Shown here: positions 6,877-6,880 of the stretch, in pieces | How positions within the stretch are numbered: position 1 is the stretch's first letter | Layout: the number at the start of each line of letters is the position of its first letter | Assembly: GCA_937926325.1 (NCBI GenBank) | Contig: CALAZQ010000572.1 | Span: 1-6,880, forward strand | DNA length: 6,880 nt | Reading direction: 5' to 3' | From: an uncultured Planctomycetaceae bacterium | GTDB lineage: Bacteria > Planctomycetota > Planctomycetia > Pirellulales > UBA1268 | The notes under the pieces: generated by a model | Databases searched by the model: none | What the model was told of the DNA's origin: nothing | What the model saw: the letters and a program-made list of their open reading frames with translations, nothing else | Translations under genes and position numbers: made by a program

Positions 6877-6880
6877 AAAT

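Larger units (their letters stand above)
6677..6880 (-). other. Leader/promoter region of the helicase operon
   Basis: These 204 bases upstream of the helicase carry no gene I can support. A 62-codon minus-strand frame exists from 6878 to 6690, but its translation is featureless and Arg/Ala-rich. The segment 6825-6860 is relatively AT-rich and is the likeliest promoter site. An extended -10-like TGGAATAAC can be read there on the minus strand, with no clear -35. A hairpin at 6860-6876 marks the far end. If transcription starts near 6820-6830 the leader would be about 145-155 bases. Confidence 0.35.

Noticed and set aside
1..6880. CRISPR arrays, insertion sequences, phage or defence genes
   Set aside because: I found no regularly spaced repeats, transposase or integrase motifs, or defence-type domains. 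All five genes are housekeeping types or a small conserved membrane family.

Overview
The window is GC-rich, compact bacterial chromosome with five complete protein genes. Nothing in it looks like a phage, plasmid, insertion sequence or CRISPR array. The best guess for the source is a planctomycete or close relative. This rests on remembered family features: a PGM2-type phosphoglucomutase with the FGTGGRRGKMYP variant motif, an archaeal/Bacteroidota-style GlmM-like mutase (GGEGNGG), and a family-4 uracil-DNA glycosylase with a Pro/Ala-rich linker. I could not run a database comparison.

Layout from left to right. Positions 1-278 hold no gene I can support, only a weak nested inverted repeat. 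Positions 279-1013 (minus) encode a small membrane protein of the DUF454/YbaN family with an unusual soluble N-terminal domain. Positions 1098-2972 (minus) encode a PGM2-type phosphoglucomutase/phosphomannomutase. A 91-bp gap with overlapping -10-like boxes on both strands then leads to a second, divergent sugar-phosphate mutase of the GlmM/PMM type at 3064-4467 (plus). That gene converges, with only 8 bp between stop codons, on a family-4 uracil-DNA glycosylase at 4476-5186 (minus). A perfect 8-bp hairpin sits on the junction. The glycosylase lies 38 bp downstream of a DEAD-box RNA helicase at 5225-6676 (minus, GTG start), so these two probably share a transcript. Positions 6677-6880 look like the helicase's untranslated leader or promoter region.

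Functionally, the two mutases form a head-to-head pair at the entry to nucleotide-sugar synthesis: glucose-1-phosphate for UDP-glucose or glycogen, and probably glucosamine-1-phosphate for UDP-GlcNAc and cell envelope. The helicase and glycosylase are RNA-remodelling and DNA-repair housekeeping genes. I see no convincing new multi-gene system. The items most worth a second look are the HMA-like/DUF454 fusion, the divergent mutase pair with its shared promoter, and the helicase leader.
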